Shown here: piece after piece, positions 36,786 to 46,912 of the stretch
Numbering within the stretch: the first letter of the stretch is position 1
How the letters are laid out: each line of letters begins with the position of its first letter
Source of the DNA: CAG-411 sp050875145
GTDB taxonomy: Bacteria; Bacillota; Clostridia; Lachnospirales; Lachnospiraceae
DNA length: 64,000 nucleotides
Assembly: GCA_050875145.1 (NCBI GenBank)
Contig: JBNMLH010000017.1
Span: forward strand, 1-64,000
Reading direction: 5' to 3'
Notes under the pieces: model-generated
Seen by the model: only the letters and a program-made list of their open reading frames with translations
What the model was told of the DNA's origin: nothing
Databases searched by the model: none
Program-made: the position numbers and the translations under genes

Positions 36786-39635
36786 TTAGTCTGCATCTGC
36801 GACAAACTGATTTTCAAAACTTCCGATTAAGGTATTCTTCTTGATTGACTTAATACCCTTATCCACATTTAATACATGACTCTTTTTCGTACGAAGTGTA
36901 CCAGATGGAATGGTAAATGTCAAAACATAGTAACCAATATACTCATTTCCACTTTCCTTCTGTACTTCAACTCTTGAATTTTCTGGGAAATTATAGCCAT
37001 CTAATTTCCATCTTGTAATATCTAATGCTTCTGAAGTATCTGCTACACCCTGTGTAAACTTAACTGTAATCACATCATTTTGTGTGCCATTTACTGCTGC
37101 TGTTGTTCCCTTTACATAATCAATAGAGAATAAACCTGCTGTTGGCTGTACTTCAAAACTTGCAACCTTTGTTTCTGCTGCATTTTTTACATCATCATAT
37201 ACATATGTCAATGCGATTGTCCATGATGTTCCATATCCTTCATCAACTAATTGTTGAATTGTCTTCTGCTCATAAAGTGCCTGCACCTGTAATAATGTAT
37301 CTGTCTTCTTCTTTGTTTCAGTATCATAGTAACCACAAACAGCGCCATCAAAAGTTACAATTTCTCCATTTGCTTTTGTTCCCTTAAATTCAGCCTTAGC
37401 AATCTGAAGTGACTGAGTCTCACTTAAGGTAATATTGGTTGTATCTACACCATCTTTTGAAAATGCAACTGGCTCAGACATCTGTACTGCAAAGTACTGG
37501 TCTTCATCTGTCTGCATAATAGACTGAATTTGTGGACTAACATCATCCTGCTGATTCATAGGAGAACCTGTTCCATTCAAATCAAGTCTTATAACTTCAT
37601 CATTTGTAAGACCATTATTGTCATTATAAACAGTATCCTCTGCTAAATCAAATTCATATAAATCGTTATAGTAGTTACGATTTGTTAAAGAAGTTGTATA
37701 GAACTTGGTCCAGTCTTCTGTTAATTCTACAACAAATTCACCTTCACTAACCTGTGTAACCTTTAAGAAGCTATCTAGTCCATCTAATAAAACAGGTTTT
37801 ACTTTCTTTCCTTCTTCTGTTCCTAATTCAACCTTATCGTTAAATGTTTTCACAGTATCCATTAATGAAATATACTTACCGTCTACCTTTACCTTTAATG
37901 CTTTTGAAAAATATTCAACTGCACTAATCTGTGTTTTATTCTTGTCTTCAGTAAATACTACCGGACACTCTTTTCCATCTTTATTACCAGTAAATTTAAT
38001 TCTGTACTGCTCTGGTGACTCTACTGTAATATTTGCAACAGGTCTGTTTGCATCTTCTGTTACTGTAAAGTCCTTACTCTGATTGGAAATAATATTTCTT
38101 CCAACATCTGTAATTCCTGCATAATCAATTACATTTGTTACAGCTAACTTAGCAGTACCAGGTTTAAAATAAGACTGTAATCCTTTGTCATCTTTTCCTA
38201 GTGTCAACATTACAACAGAGCGATTATCTTCTGCTGTTGCTGGATTGTATGTACCATAAGTTACATCTCCATCCTTATATACAGAACCATTGATTGTATA
38301 TTTTGCATTTGTTGAATTCTGTGTCGCTGGAATTGCTTCTGAGAATGTAATCTTAACTTTTTTCATACCTACAGATTCGATTGCGGTGAACTGTGGTTTC
38401 TTTGTATCTGTCAAAATAAAGGAAGTATTTGTATTAATACCACATGCTTTATTTGTATAATTAACACTTACCGTATTATTGTCATCTAATGCACTCTTTT
38501 CTGAAATCAAAAGCTGTAACGCCTTCTTATTTGCCACAGTCCCATCATCATTCTTTACTGTTGCCAATCCAACTATTGGATATTTTACAGTCTTACCTTC
38601 TACTTTTTGGGATACTGTAAACACAGGACTATTTGCATTTGTTGAATAAAATACCTGCTTTCCATTTACTACTTTATATGTACCTGTTGCTGCATTTTTT
38701 ACTACAAAATCATCAATACTAACTTCACGGTCAAAGAATAATGTCACTCTATCCGCCTGATCAGATTCAGCTTTCACAAGCTTTGGTGATTTATCCTCAG
38801 AAATTTTAAATGGTTCAAATGTAATATATGCCTCGCCTGAAACCTTTCCTACTAAATCTGTACCATTATTAGATTGTCTGGAAATATCTGCTGTAACTTT
38901 TGTTTTTAACTCTTTAGCAGAAAATTCTGAATTCAATACAAGAGTACCTGTACCATTTTTAATGGTAACAGATGAGTTAGAAAGCTGACCAAATGAAGTA
39001 TAAACGTCTAATGTAATATCATTTGCTGTGGTATCTACACTCTGTGTCTTTGTATTAATCATTTTGAATGTTAATACTGTATTGTCTCCACCATCAGCAA
39101 TAAGTGTATTATCATTTGCATCAATTACCAATGCCCAATTCTTATCATTATTGGATACGATTGGTGTATTTGTTGGTACTGTTGTCGGAGTTACCTGTGG
39201 TGCTACAGTTGAAACTGCAGTTACTGTTGGTGCATTTGTTGGTTTAACTCCCGGTTGATTTGTTGGAGTTACCTGTGGTGTTGTAACAACTGTCTTTTTC
39301 TTTACTGTTACTGTTTTCTTTAATGTCTTAACTGTCTTTTTCTTCTTATTTTTAACTACAGCTTTAATTACAGATTTTCCTGCTTTCTTGGCAGTAACAA
39401 CACCCTTTGCATTTACGGTTGCAACTGTCTTCTTTGAACTAGAAAAAGTAATTTTTCCACCTGCTGGTTTATTTTTTACCGTAAATTTGTATTTTGTACC
39501 TACTGTCATGGTACTAGTTGTCTTTCCCCAACTTGGTGCTTTTGCTGCTGAGGCATTAATAGGACTGGACGACAATGCCAATACACATGCCAAACTAGCA
39601 GCTACTGTTCTTGAAAGTTTACTCTGCTTTTTCAT
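36786..39635 (-). CDS. secreted Ig-like (BIG2) surface protein
   Basis: 949 residues. Signal peptide (about 1-30, cleavage near NASAAKA). A Big_2 domain (about 38-112) contains TVNAKGVVTAKKAGKS. A T/P/V-rich linker (about 113-160) is followed by a long series of beta-strand segments with repeated FSEAIP/DREVSI-like phrases (about 290, 430, 715), typical of repeated adhesion or Ig-like domains. No LPxTG or choline-binding motif. It probably sits in or on the cell wall through non-covalent contact. The promoter TTGCAT-17-TAATAT lies upstream. Ligand unknown. Confidence 0.82.
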   Translation of the reverse strand: MKKQSKLSRTVAASLACVLALSSSPINASAAKAPSWGKTTSTMTVGTKYKFTVKNKPAGGKITFSSSKKTVATVNAKGVVTAKKAGKSVIKAVVKNKKKKTVKTLKKTVTVKKKTVVTTPQVTPTNQPGVKPTNAPTVTAVSTVAPQVTPTTVPTNTPIVSNNDKNWALVIDANDNTLIADGGDNTVLTFKMINTKTQSVDTTANDITLDVYTSFGQLSNSSVTIKNGTGTLVLNSEFSAKELKTKVTADISRQSNNGTDLVGKVSGEAYITFEPFKISEDKSPKLVKAESDQADRVTLFFDREVSIDDFVVKNAATGTYKVVNGKQVFYSTNANSPVFTVSQKVEGKTVKYPIVGLATVKNDDGTVANKKALQLLISEKSALDDNNTVSVNYTNKACGINTNTSFILTDTKKPQFTAIESVGMKKVKITFSEAIPATQNSTNAKYTINGSVYKDGDVTYGTYNPATAEDNRSVVMLTLGKDDKGLQSYFKPGTAKLAVTNVIDYAGITDVGRNIISNQSKDFTVTEDANRPVANITVESPEQYRIKFTGNKDGKECPVVFTEDKNKTQISAVEYFSKALKVKVDGKYISLMDTVKTFNDKVELGTEEGKKVKPVLLDGLDSFLKVTQVSEGEFVVELTEDWTKFYTTSLTNRNYYNDLYEFDLAEDTVYNDNNGLTNDEVIRLDLNGTGSPMNQQDDVSPQIQSIMQTDEDQYFAVQMSEPVAFSKDGVDTTNITLSETQSLQIAKAEFKGTKANGEIVTFDGAVCGYYDTETKKKTDTLLQVQALYEQKTIQQLVDEGYGTSWTIALTYVYDDVKNAAETKVASFEVQPTAGLFSIDYVKGTTAAVNGTQNDVITVKFTQGVADTSEALDITRWKLDGYNFPENSRVEVQKESGNEYIGYYVLTFTIPSGTLRTKKSHVLNVDKGIKSIKKNTLIGSFENQFVADAD

Positions 39636-39750
39636 TTCTCATTTCTCCTTTATTTTTAAATAATACTTATCGTTTTTATTCGTATTCGTAAAGTTTTGTC
39701 GCTATATTCGTTTTTGCAAAACTTCACTTCACATTTATAAAAACATCTAT

Positions 39751-39779
39751 ATATTATCAAAAATGGTAAAAAAATGCAA
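39751..39779 (-). promoter_or_regulatory. promoter of the Ig-like protein gene
   Basis: Minus strand TTGCAT (39774-39779), exactly 17 bp, TAATAT (39751-39756), about 115 bases before the start codon. Confidence 0.6.
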
Positions 39780-39873
39780 GCAAAATTTAACAAAAGCATA
39801 ATATTCCAAATCAGCCTTTAACATTTCCTTAATACTATTGTCTGAATTATTTTTTTCTACAACATTATATACG

Positions 39874-41688
39874 TCACTTTAATAACGGTAATAAATTTTT
39901 CACCTCTTGTTTACTTGTAGATGTCTGAAAAGAATCATAACGGTAAAAAGCAAAACCTGACACAGCTTTTACACTTCTTCCATAAATCACCTGTCGTTTT
40001 AAAACTGTATTTGATGTACTCCATTCTTTTTCGATTGTGGTTCCTGCACGATATACAGCTAATCCAATATACAAATCTACCGCATCGCTTGTTTTCAAAT
40101 CTGCCCATCGTTTTACGGTTGCCTTATATGGGCAAACTGCATTGTTAAAACTCCAATAAATTTGTGGACAAATATAATCCACATATGTATCTGTAGACAT
40201 CCATGTTTTTATATCTACATAATAAGCCGAAGAACTGGAAAGGTTATCAATATTACCAGCAGGACTAATTCCGAAATCCACGTCTGAATCAATCCCTTTT
40301 ACCGCTGTATGCACTCGCTTTACCAGTGCATTAACATTTCCGCGTCTCCATTTGACAATTGTCTTTGCAGTCTTGCCATCTTTTTTGCATTGTTCCACAT
40401 ACGCATCATACTCTTTTGCATCAAAATTTGTCTTATATGAGGTTCCTAAATTAGGGTAAAAATAATCATCAAAATGAATCCCATCTACATCATAATTTTT
40501 CACAATTTCCTTTACACCATTTACTATAAGTGTACGAACTTGTGAACTGGCAGGATTGTAGTATAGATTTCCTCCATAACTTAATACCCTTCTTTTCACA
40601 TCACTTGTAGAACTATTCGCCCATTTTCTAGCAGGATGACTTGCAGGAAGTGCTGAAACATTTGTGTTTCCTGTTGTAATTCGATATGGATTAAGCCATG
40701 CCTGAATCTTCAAGCCTCGTTTATGTGCTAATTCAATCATAATCTTTAATGGATCATAGCCAGGGTCTTTTCCTAATGTACCAGAAGCATATTTGGACCA
40801 AGGGAAATAAGAAGATTTATACATCGCATCACTAAATGGACGTACCTGCACGATTACTGTATTCATTCCATAAGAAACACAGTTATCAAACATCTGCGTC
40901 ACCTTTTTTTTAAACTGTGCTTCTGTCTTCGCACTGCTGCCAAATTCTAAGTAAGAAATCCACATGGCTTTCATTTCCTTTGTTGCCTCTGGAGTCTTGG
41001 TTGGAGCAACCGTTGGTGTAGCTGTCACAGTAGGTTTTGTAGTTGCCTTTGGTGTAGCCGTTGCCAAACTTGCTGTTGCTGTTGGAACCGCTGTTTTCAC
41101 AATTTCTGGAGTCTTTGTAACAACTGGTGTATTAGTAACCTTTGGTGTAGCTGTAGCTTCTGTTTTGGCTATAATCGCACAGCTTCTGCTCTTTTGCTGC
41201 CACCTATAAGAAAATCCAAATGTCTCAAATACAAATCTTGCAGGCAGTATATTGTAATATTTTTTCTTTTCTATATAATATACCCGTTGTGGTGCGGTAC
41301 CTAACTTTACATTTTTTTCATTTACTTTAGCTACCTTTTTTCCCATTGTCAACTCAATGGTTGTATTGTCCTTCTTTAAAATCACTTGTTTTTTACTGCT
41401 ATTATAGCTATATGAAATTCCTAATTCTTTTTTCTTAACTAACGTTGGGCAAACAAAGTTTGTTCCATTTATAATAACTCCCGGTATCGGTGTTGTCACC
41501 TTTTTTCCATTCACTTTAGCCGTTGTCTGTTTGCTCTGCGCAAAGGAATATTTTTTTCCACCATATTTTAGTGTCATTGAAGTTTCCGCAGCCTTAGTAG
41601 CCCGAAATGAAATATTTGGCATTCCTATACATAATAATAGAACTAAAGCAATCCATTGAAAAATCTTCTGCTTTCTTTTTTTGTTCAT
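39874..41688 (-). CDS. secreted GHL10 glycosidase-like protein with copper-amine-oxidase-like N-terminal domain
   Basis: 604 residues from the ATG at 41688 (GAGGGAGA upstream). Signal/TM segment (about 7-36), a stalk-type domain of the copper-amine-oxidase N-terminal kind (about 38-175, ending LPARFVFETFGF), then a T/P-rich linker (about 177-235). The catalytic-like domain of the GHL10/YngK family follows: AMWISYLEF, VIVQVRPFSDAMY, IQAWLNPYR, DGIHFDDYFYP and DYICPQIYWSF. The last two supply the carboxylates expected at the active site. It acts outside the cell, probably on cell-wall-related glycans. Substrate unknown. Confidence 0.88.
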   Translation of the reverse strand: MNKKRKQKIFQWIALVLLLCIGMPNISFRATKAAETSMTLKYGGKKYSFAQSKQTTAKVNGKKVTTPIPGVIINGTNFVCPTLVKKKELGISYSYNSSKKQVILKKDNTTIELTMGKKVAKVNEKNVKLGTAPQRVYYIEKKKYYNILPARFVFETFGFSYRWQQKSRSCAIIAKTEATATPKVTNTPVVTKTPEIVKTAVPTATASLATATPKATTKPTVTATPTVAPTKTPEATKEMKAMWISYLEFGSSAKTEAQFKKKVTQMFDNCVSYGMNTVIVQVRPFSDAMYKSSYFPWSKYASGTLGKDPGYDPLKIMIELAHKRGLKIQAWLNPYRITTGNTNVSALPASHPARKWANSSTSDVKRRVLSYGGNLYYNPASSQVRTLIVNGVKEIVKNYDVDGIHFDDYFYPNLGTSYKTNFDAKEYDAYVEQCKKDGKTAKTIVKWRRGNVNALVKRVHTAVKGIDSDVDFGISPAGNIDNLSSSSAYYVDIKTWMSTDTYVDYICPQIYWSFNNAVCPYKATVKRWADLKTSDAVDLYIGLAVYRAGTTIEKEWSTSNTVLKRQVIYGRSVKAVSGFAFYRYDSFQTSTSKQEVKNLLPLLK

Positions 41689-41838
41689 CTGTCTCCCTCT
41701 TTCCTGTTTTGATATTTTGTACATTTACAGTTTCCTATATCTGTCATTTTTAGCATACCGTTATTTTATGGCAATTTTATAGCAGACAAATGTTTCCAAC
41801 AAGGCAACTGTTCAACCTCATATTTACTATAGCTTATC

Positions 41839-42507
41839 CTATTTATCACCGTTTTCATTCTCTTTTAAATATGAAATAACTTCTTTTAAATCTGTCGCCA
41901 ATCCATAAAGCATTTTTTTCGTATCTTCCCCTGGTTGATCTAAATCAGGAACCATGATAGGTTTGCATCCTGCCCGATATGCCGCCAGAATTCCATTGGG
42001 CGAATCCTCTAGTGCAAAGCATTGAGAAGGTTCTAGTTGCAATCTTTTCGCTGCTTCTAAATAAATATCCGGTTCAGGTTTTCCATTTTTCACCATCGGC
42101 CCACACACAATTTCATCAAAATAAGAAAACTTATTTATAGAAGTTAAATATTTTTCTGTACGCTCATAATCCGTTGCCGTTGCTACTGCCATTCGATACC
42201 CTTTTTCCTTTGCATAGCTTAAAAGCTCATCTAATCCCCTCTTCTTTTCCAGTCCATACTTTTCAATATGTTCTGCCATAAGTTCCATTCGTCTGGAACG
42301 AACCTTATAATAGTCAAAGTCCTCTCCCAGCATCTCTTTCAATTTTGGAATGGCATATTTAGCAGCCAGACTTCTAATTTGTAACACATGTTCTATCTTC
42401 ATAGGATAACCATACTCATTGGCTGCTTCGCACCAATATTTATGTAATAATTTTTCTGTATCAATCATCAATCCATCCATATCAAAAATAATTCCTTTTA
42501 TTTTCAT
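41839..42507 (-). CDS. HAD-family hydrolase, beta-phosphoglucomutase-like
   Basis: 222 residues. FDMDGLMIDTE (8-18), ATATDYER (about 109) and LEDSPNGILAA (about 166) are motifs I, II and IV; the cap is of type C1. The DGLMIDTE version of motif I is usual for phosphosugar phosphatases and beta-PGM relatives. GAGGAGTAG precedes the ATG. Three bases separate it from the GH25 gene, so the two are co-transcribed. Confidence 0.88.
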   Translation of the reverse strand: MKIKGIIFDMDGLMIDTEKLLHKYWCEAANEYGYPMKIEHVLQIRSLAAKYAIPKLKEMLGEDFDYYKVRSRRMELMAEHIEKYGLEKKRGLDELLSYAKEKGYRMAVATATDYERTEKYLTSINKFSYFDEIVCGPMVKNGKPEPDIYLEAAKRLQLEPSQCFALEDSPNGILAAYRAGCKPIMVPDLDQPGEDTKKMLYGLATDLKEVISYLKENENGDK

Positions 42508-42510
42508 ATT

Positions 42511-43260
42511 CTACTCCTCCAAATTGAAATAACGTAAAAAACTTTCCATACTTCCTGCAAATACATTCATATCTACATATTTTTCATTTTTTGTTCCACC
42601 ATAGGGCCACTTGCCTGTTTCTGAATACTGCCAAAACGTCCACTGTCTGTTTTTTATTAAAAATGGACGATAATAGGTATTGCGTATCCATAATGGATAC
42701 GCATTATAATATTCATTAATATACTTCTGATATACGGAAACCGTCGTGTAAATAATTGGCTTACACTTATACTCCTTCTCCAATTGATCCAGTAGATCAT
42801 CCAGCTCTTTTCTAACCTTCCGTACCGCTGGTGGATTGCTGGCTTTGTCCCCATAATATTCGACATCAACTACTGGAGGGAGCATATTAGCCCTCTTTGG
42901 CACATGTTTAATAAAATTTTTTGCCTGTTTCTTTCCATTGCTATCAAAACTAAAAAAATGATATGCTCCTATGTATAGTCCACTTCCAGTGGCTTCTTCC
43001 CAATTTTGTTTAAACTTTTCATCAATATGACTGCTACCTTCCGTTGCCTTAATAAATGCAAACGTAATACCTAAGTCTTTTTGTACCGAATCCCACTTAA
43101 TCTCTCCCTGATAGTGCGATACATCAATTCCCTTCACTGGATATTTGCTCGCAGTCGGACTGGTCACAAAACAAATTCCCTCCCATACCAGAAATGCGAA
43201 TATACATGCCATTATAATAATGGCACCAACAACAATTTTTACTGCTTTTTTCCAATTCAT
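42511..43260 (-). CDS. membrane-anchored GH25 lysozyme
   Basis: 249 residues. A single N-terminal TM helix (about 9-33) anchors an external GH25 domain: GIDVSHYQGEIKW (44-56) holds the first catalytic aspartate, IKATEGS (69-75) follows, PPVVDVEYYG (about 128) the other acids, and WTFWQYSETG (about 209) the last strand. It hydrolyses the MurNAc-GlcNAc bond of peptidoglycan. GAGGAATTA precedes the ATG. Probably a housekeeping wall-remodelling enzyme, not a phage endolysin: no holin is near. Confidence 0.92.
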   Translation of the reverse strand: MNWKKAVKIVVGAIIIMACIFAFLVWEGICFVTSPTASKYPVKGIDVSHYQGEIKWDSVQKDLGITFAFIKATEGSSHIDEKFKQNWEEATGSGLYIGAYHFFSFDSNGKKQAKNFIKHVPKRANMLPPVVDVEYYGDKASNPPAVRKVRKELDDLLDQLEKEYKCKPIIYTTVSVYQKYINEYYNAYPLWIRNTYYRPFLIKNRQWTFWQYSETGKWPYGGTKNEKYVDMNVFAGSMESFLRYFNLEE

Positions 43261-43450
43261 ATTCTTAATTCCTCACAATACAAACTTTAATTACCTATTT
43301 AATATACTGTTTTTCCACATGAACCGTTTTATTTTATCATACTTTATTTGATGTCTCAAGCTTCTATATCACTCAGGTCACAGAAGAATATCCAAATTTT
43401 AACTAATTGATATTTGTTCCCAATGCTTTGACTCCTACTGAAAACAAGGT

Positions 43451-43479
43451 TTACAATAAAAAGTTTTTTTTCTATAATA
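43451..43479 (+). promoter_or_regulatory. promoter of the DUF5662 gene
   Basis: TTTACA (43451-43456), exactly 17 bp, TATAAT (43474-43479), about 45 bases before the start. Confidence 0.75.
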
Positions 43480-43523
43480 GATAGGACAGGAACAAAAGAA
43501 CATATGACTTTAGGAGGTTACCT

Positions 43524-44075
43524 ATGACAGCAGGTGAAAAAGTTCATTTTTCAAATATATGGAAACACTTTAAAACCATCACAAAACATCGACACCAGGT
43601 AATATATAACTGTTACCGCGCGGGAATTTTATGGCAGGGTCTACGCCACGACCTTTCCAAATACAGTCCTACAGAATTTTGGGTTGGTGCAAAATATTAT
43701 CAGGGATACCGCAGTCCCAATGAGGGAGAACGGGATGCTTATGGATATTCAAAAGCCTGGATGCATCATAAAGGTAGAAATAAACACCATTTTGAATATT
43801 GGACTGATTACAGCAGAAAGACAAAACAACTGGAACCGGTTCCTATGCCTATGCGTTATATCATTGAAATGTTTTGCGACAGAGTTGCTGCAAGCAAAAT
43901 TTATATGAAGGATAAGTATTCAGATCAAAGCCCTCTGGAATATTACCAACAACGAAAAAATCACCGAATGATTCATCCAGAAACAGCAGCAATTCTGGAA
44001 AATTTGTTAGTCATGTTAGCAGAAAAAGGAGAAAACGAAACTTTTTCCTATATTCGTTCTCTCAAGAAGAAATGA
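43524..44075 (+). CDS. DUF5662 protein
   Basis: 183 residues, histidine-rich: ITKHRHQV, GLRHDLSKYSPTEF (about 39-52), WMHHKGRNKHHFEYW (about 79-93) and a DRVAASKIY helix. The set of conserved HxxD/HH pairs suggests an HD-like metal site, but the family has no established activity. AGGAGGTTA precedes the ATG. It has its own promoter and is read alone before rqcH. Confidence 0.8.
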   Translation: MTAGEKVHFSNIWKHFKTITKHRHQVIYNCYRAGILWQGLRHDLSKYSPTEFWVGAKYYQGYRSPNEGERDAYGYSKAWMHHKGRNKHHFEYWTDYSRKTKQLEPVPMPMRYIIEMFCDRVAASKIYMKDKYSDQSPLEYYQQRKNHRMIHPETAAILENLLVMLAEKGENETFSYIRSLKKK

Positions 44076-44222
44076 CAAGAGACTGACTTTACAAGTTTCT
44101 CATCTTATCACAATACTTAACAAAAGTTCCATGTTTACATGCAACTTTGACTCGATACTTGTATAAAACATCATATAACTGTATTTATATGATAAATAAT
44201 AACTATTAGGAGGTATCTTACT

Positions 44223-45971
44223 TTGGCTTTTGACGGAATTGTAATTGCAAATATTGTAAAAGAATTACAGGAACACTTACTGGGAGGCAGAATCAACAAA
44301 ATTGCTCAGCCTGAAAGAGACGCTTTATTATTAACAATCAAAGGAAAACAAGGACAAAAGCGTCTGTTTCTTTCTGCCAATGCAAGTCTTCCATTAATTT
44401 ATTTAACCGAAAAAAATAAACCAAGTCCCATGGTAGCACCAAATTTTTGTATGCTTTTACGAAAGCATTTAAACAGTGCTCGTATTCTTTCCATTACACA
44501 ACCAGAAATGGAACGTATTATCCAGTTTGAAATTGAGCATCTAAATGAGCTTGGTGATATTTGTACGAAATATCTCATCGTAGAAATCATGGGAAAACAT
44601 AGTAATATTATTTTCTGCAATCAAGACTATACCATCATTGACAGTATTAAACATATTTCAAGTATGGTAAGCTCTGTCCGTGAAGTTTTGCCGGGTCGCC
44701 CTTACTTCATACCAAAACAACAGGAAAAGAAAAATCCTTTGACAATTTCCGAACAAGATTTTATAGAAACTGTTTTTTCAAAAAATAAACCACTTGCAAA
44801 AGCAATTTATACTTCTCTCACAGGCTTTAGTCCATTAATGGCAAATGAAGTATGTTGTCGAGCATCTCTAGATGCAGAAATGCCCGCAAATAGTTTATCT
44901 GAAATGGAACAACTACATCTCCAGCACAACTTTTCCCGTATGATGGAACAAATTACATCTGGAGACTTTCAACCTAACATTATATATAAAAATGACCAAC
45001 CGAAGGAATTTTCTGCTTTACTACTCTCCTGTTACCAGACCTTGGAAGTAACGCAAAATGATTCTATTTCTTTTATACTAGAAAACTATTATGAAGCTAA
45101 AGAACTCTATTCCCGTATGCACCAAAAATCGGCTGACCTAAGAAAAATCATCAACAACGCTTTAGAACGAAATCGTAAAAAATATGATTTACAGATGAAA
45201 CAACTAAAAGATACAGAAAAAAGAGAGAAATATAAAGTCTATGGTGAATTGATTAACACCTATGGGTATACGGTTCCAGAAGGGGAACGTTCCATGACCT
45301 GCTTAAATTATTATACAAATGAAGATATTACAATACCTTTGGACCCTACACTGACTCCATTAGAAAATGGGAAAAAATATTTTGACCGTTACGGAAAATT
45401 AAAACGAACTTACGAGGCTTTGACAATACAAACAAAAGAAACCGCAGAAGACATTCAACATTTAGAATCGATTAGCTCCTCTTTGGACATTGCTGTAAAC
45501 GATTGTGACTTAGTACAAATTAAGGAAGAATTGATTTCTTACGGTTATATGAAACGAAAGGGCGGAAATTCCAAAAAAAGAAACCAAAAAATCGTAAATA
45601 AACCATTGCATTTTCTTTCTTCCGATGGTTTTCATATGTATGTGGGTAAAAATAACTTCCAAAATGACGAACTTACTTTTAAATTTGCGTCTGGAAATGA
45701 CTGGTGGTTTCATGCAAAAGGAATTGCTGGCTCTCATGTAATTGTAAAAACAAATGGGGAAGAACTTCCTGATCGTACTTTTGAAGAAGCTGGTAGACTC
45801 GCAGGCTTTTACTCAAAAGGTTCTGCTCAGGATAAAGTAGAAATCGATTATACAGAAAAGAAAAATATCAAAAAACCAAACAAAGCAAAACCAGGATTTG
45901 TGGTATATTATACAAACTACTCTCTGGTTATCTCCCCTTCTATCAAAGGGATTCAACAAATTGAAGATTAA
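44223..45971 (+). CDS. rqcH: Rqc2/RqcH homologue (NFACT family)
   Basis: 582 residues from a TTG at 44223, nine bases after AGGAGG. NFACT-N (about 1-200), a helical hairpin/coiled coil (about 290-430) and the NFACT-R domain (about 455-570) with GNDWWFHAKGIAGSHVIVK. RqcH binds obstructed 50S subunits carrying peptidyl-tRNA and recruits alanyl-tRNA to add Ala tails for degradation. Older annotations call it fibronectin-binding protein. The PHP phosphatase follows after 21 bases. Confidence 0.92.
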   Translation: MAFDGIVIANIVKELQEHLLGGRINKIAQPERDALLLTIKGKQGQKRLFLSANASLPLIYLTEKNKPSPMVAPNFCMLLRKHLNSARILSITQPEMERIIQFEIEHLNELGDICTKYLIVEIMGKHSNIIFCNQDYTIIDSIKHISSMVSSVREVLPGRPYFIPKQQEKKNPLTISEQDFIETVFSKNKPLAKAIYTSLTGFSPLMANEVCCRASLDAEMPANSLSEMEQLHLQHNFSRMMEQITSGDFQPNIIYKNDQPKEFSALLLSCYQTLEVTQNDSISFILENYYEAKELYSRMHQKSADLRKIINNALERNRKKYDLQMKQLKDTEKREKYKVYGELINTYGYTVPEGERSMTCLNYYTNEDITIPLDPTLTPLENGKKYFDRYGKLKRTYEALTIQTKETAEDIQHLESISSSLDIAVNDCDLVQIKEELISYGYMKRKGGNSKKRNQKIVNKPLHFLSSDGFHMYVGKNNFQNDELTFKFASGNDWWFHAKGIAGSHVIVKTNGEELPDRTFEEAGRLAGFYSKGSAQDKVEIDYTEKKNIKKPNKAKPGFVVYYTNYSLVISPSIKGIQQIED

Positions 45972-45992
45972 TTTTTAAGGATTGGTGATACT

Positions 45993-46814
45993 ATGAAACT
46001 TATCTCTGATTATCATGTGCATTCCTCCTTTTCTGGTGATTCAGATGCACCTATGGAAGATATGATTAAAAAAGGAATTGAACTTGGATTGCAACGTATT
46101 TGTTTTACAGATCATATGGATTATGATTATCCTCCACAATACTTAGACTATGGCTGTATATTTGAATTTGAGGTAGAAGCATATTTTAAACAAATTGCTT
46201 CCTTGCAAAAAAAATATGGAGATCAAATAAAAATACTGGCGGGTATTGAACTTGGTATGAAACCAGACTTGGCACAACGATTGGAAACACTCATCTCAGC
46301 ATTTCCATTTGATTTTGTAATTGCGTCCTCCCATCTACTGGATAATTACGACCCTTACTATCCGGATTACTGGGAAAGTATTCACAATGATACCGAGGCT
46401 GGTATCCGCAGATATTTTCAATCCATTCGAGAAAATGTAGAAGCTTTTAAAAACTTTGATGTATACGGACATTTAGATTACATTGTCCGTTATGCACCAA
46501 ATAAAGATTTTGTCTATGACCCTGCATGTTTTCAAGAAGAAATTGACACTTTACTAAAAGCTATCATTAACGCAGGAAAAGGTATTGAAGTAAACACCGC
46601 AGGATTAAAATATGGTCTGCCTTTTGCACACCCTAAAGAAGAAATTTTAAAACGTTATTTTGAATTGGGTGGCACTTATTTTACGGTCGGCTCTGATGCC
46701 CACAAACCAGAACATCTTGCCTATGACTTTCAAAAAGAGGCGGCACTTTTGGAAAACTTAAATCTTTCTTCTTATTATAAAGTATTTGAAAAAAGAACAC
46801 CGATTAGCGTTTAA
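45993..46814 (+). CDS. hisJ: PHP-family histidinol-phosphatase
   Basis: 273 residues. DYHVHSSFSGDSDAPME (6-22) is the first metal motif, CFTDHMDYDYP (about 37) the second, VIASSHLLDNY (about 109) and YGHLDYIVRY (about 157) the next, and VGSDAHKPE (about 233) the last, a full trinuclear PHP site. HisJ dephosphorylates histidinol phosphate. No other his gene is near, so a different phosphoester substrate cannot be excluded. AAGGATTGGTGA precedes the ATG. Confidence 0.85.
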   Translation: MKLISDYHVHSSFSGDSDAPMEDMIKKGIELGLQRICFTDHMDYDYPPQYLDYGCIFEFEVEAYFKQIASLQKKYGDQIKILAGIELGMKPDLAQRLETLISAFPFDFVIASSHLLDNYDPYYPDYWESIHNDTEAGIRRYFQSIRENVEAFKNFDVYGHLDYIVRYAPNKDFVYDPACFQEEIDTLLKAIINAGKGIEVNTAGLKYGLPFAHPKEEILKRYFELGGTYFTVGSDAHKPEHLAYDFQKEAALLENLNLSSYYKVFEKRTPISV

Positions 46815-46843
46815 CAAAATATAGTCTTTTATTCAAAAAACAA

Positions 46844-46886
46844 AAGCCCCTGATGCAGACATACGATATGTTCTGCTCTGGGGCTT
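46844..46886 (-). terminator. terminator of the leftward mnmM operon
   Basis: AAGCCCC (46844-46850) and GGGGCTT (46880-46886) close a larger stem with GCAG/CTGC inside; on the minus strand CTTTTGTTTTTTG follows. It lies between convergent genes and may also catch rightward transcripts. Confidence 0.75.
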
Positions 46887-46912
46887 ACTCTTACTATTTG
46901 TCTAACTTTCCT

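Noticed and set aside
42511..43260. Phage endolysin
   Set aside because: The GH25 enzyme has an N-terminal TM anchor, lies far from the phage-like element and has no holin partner.
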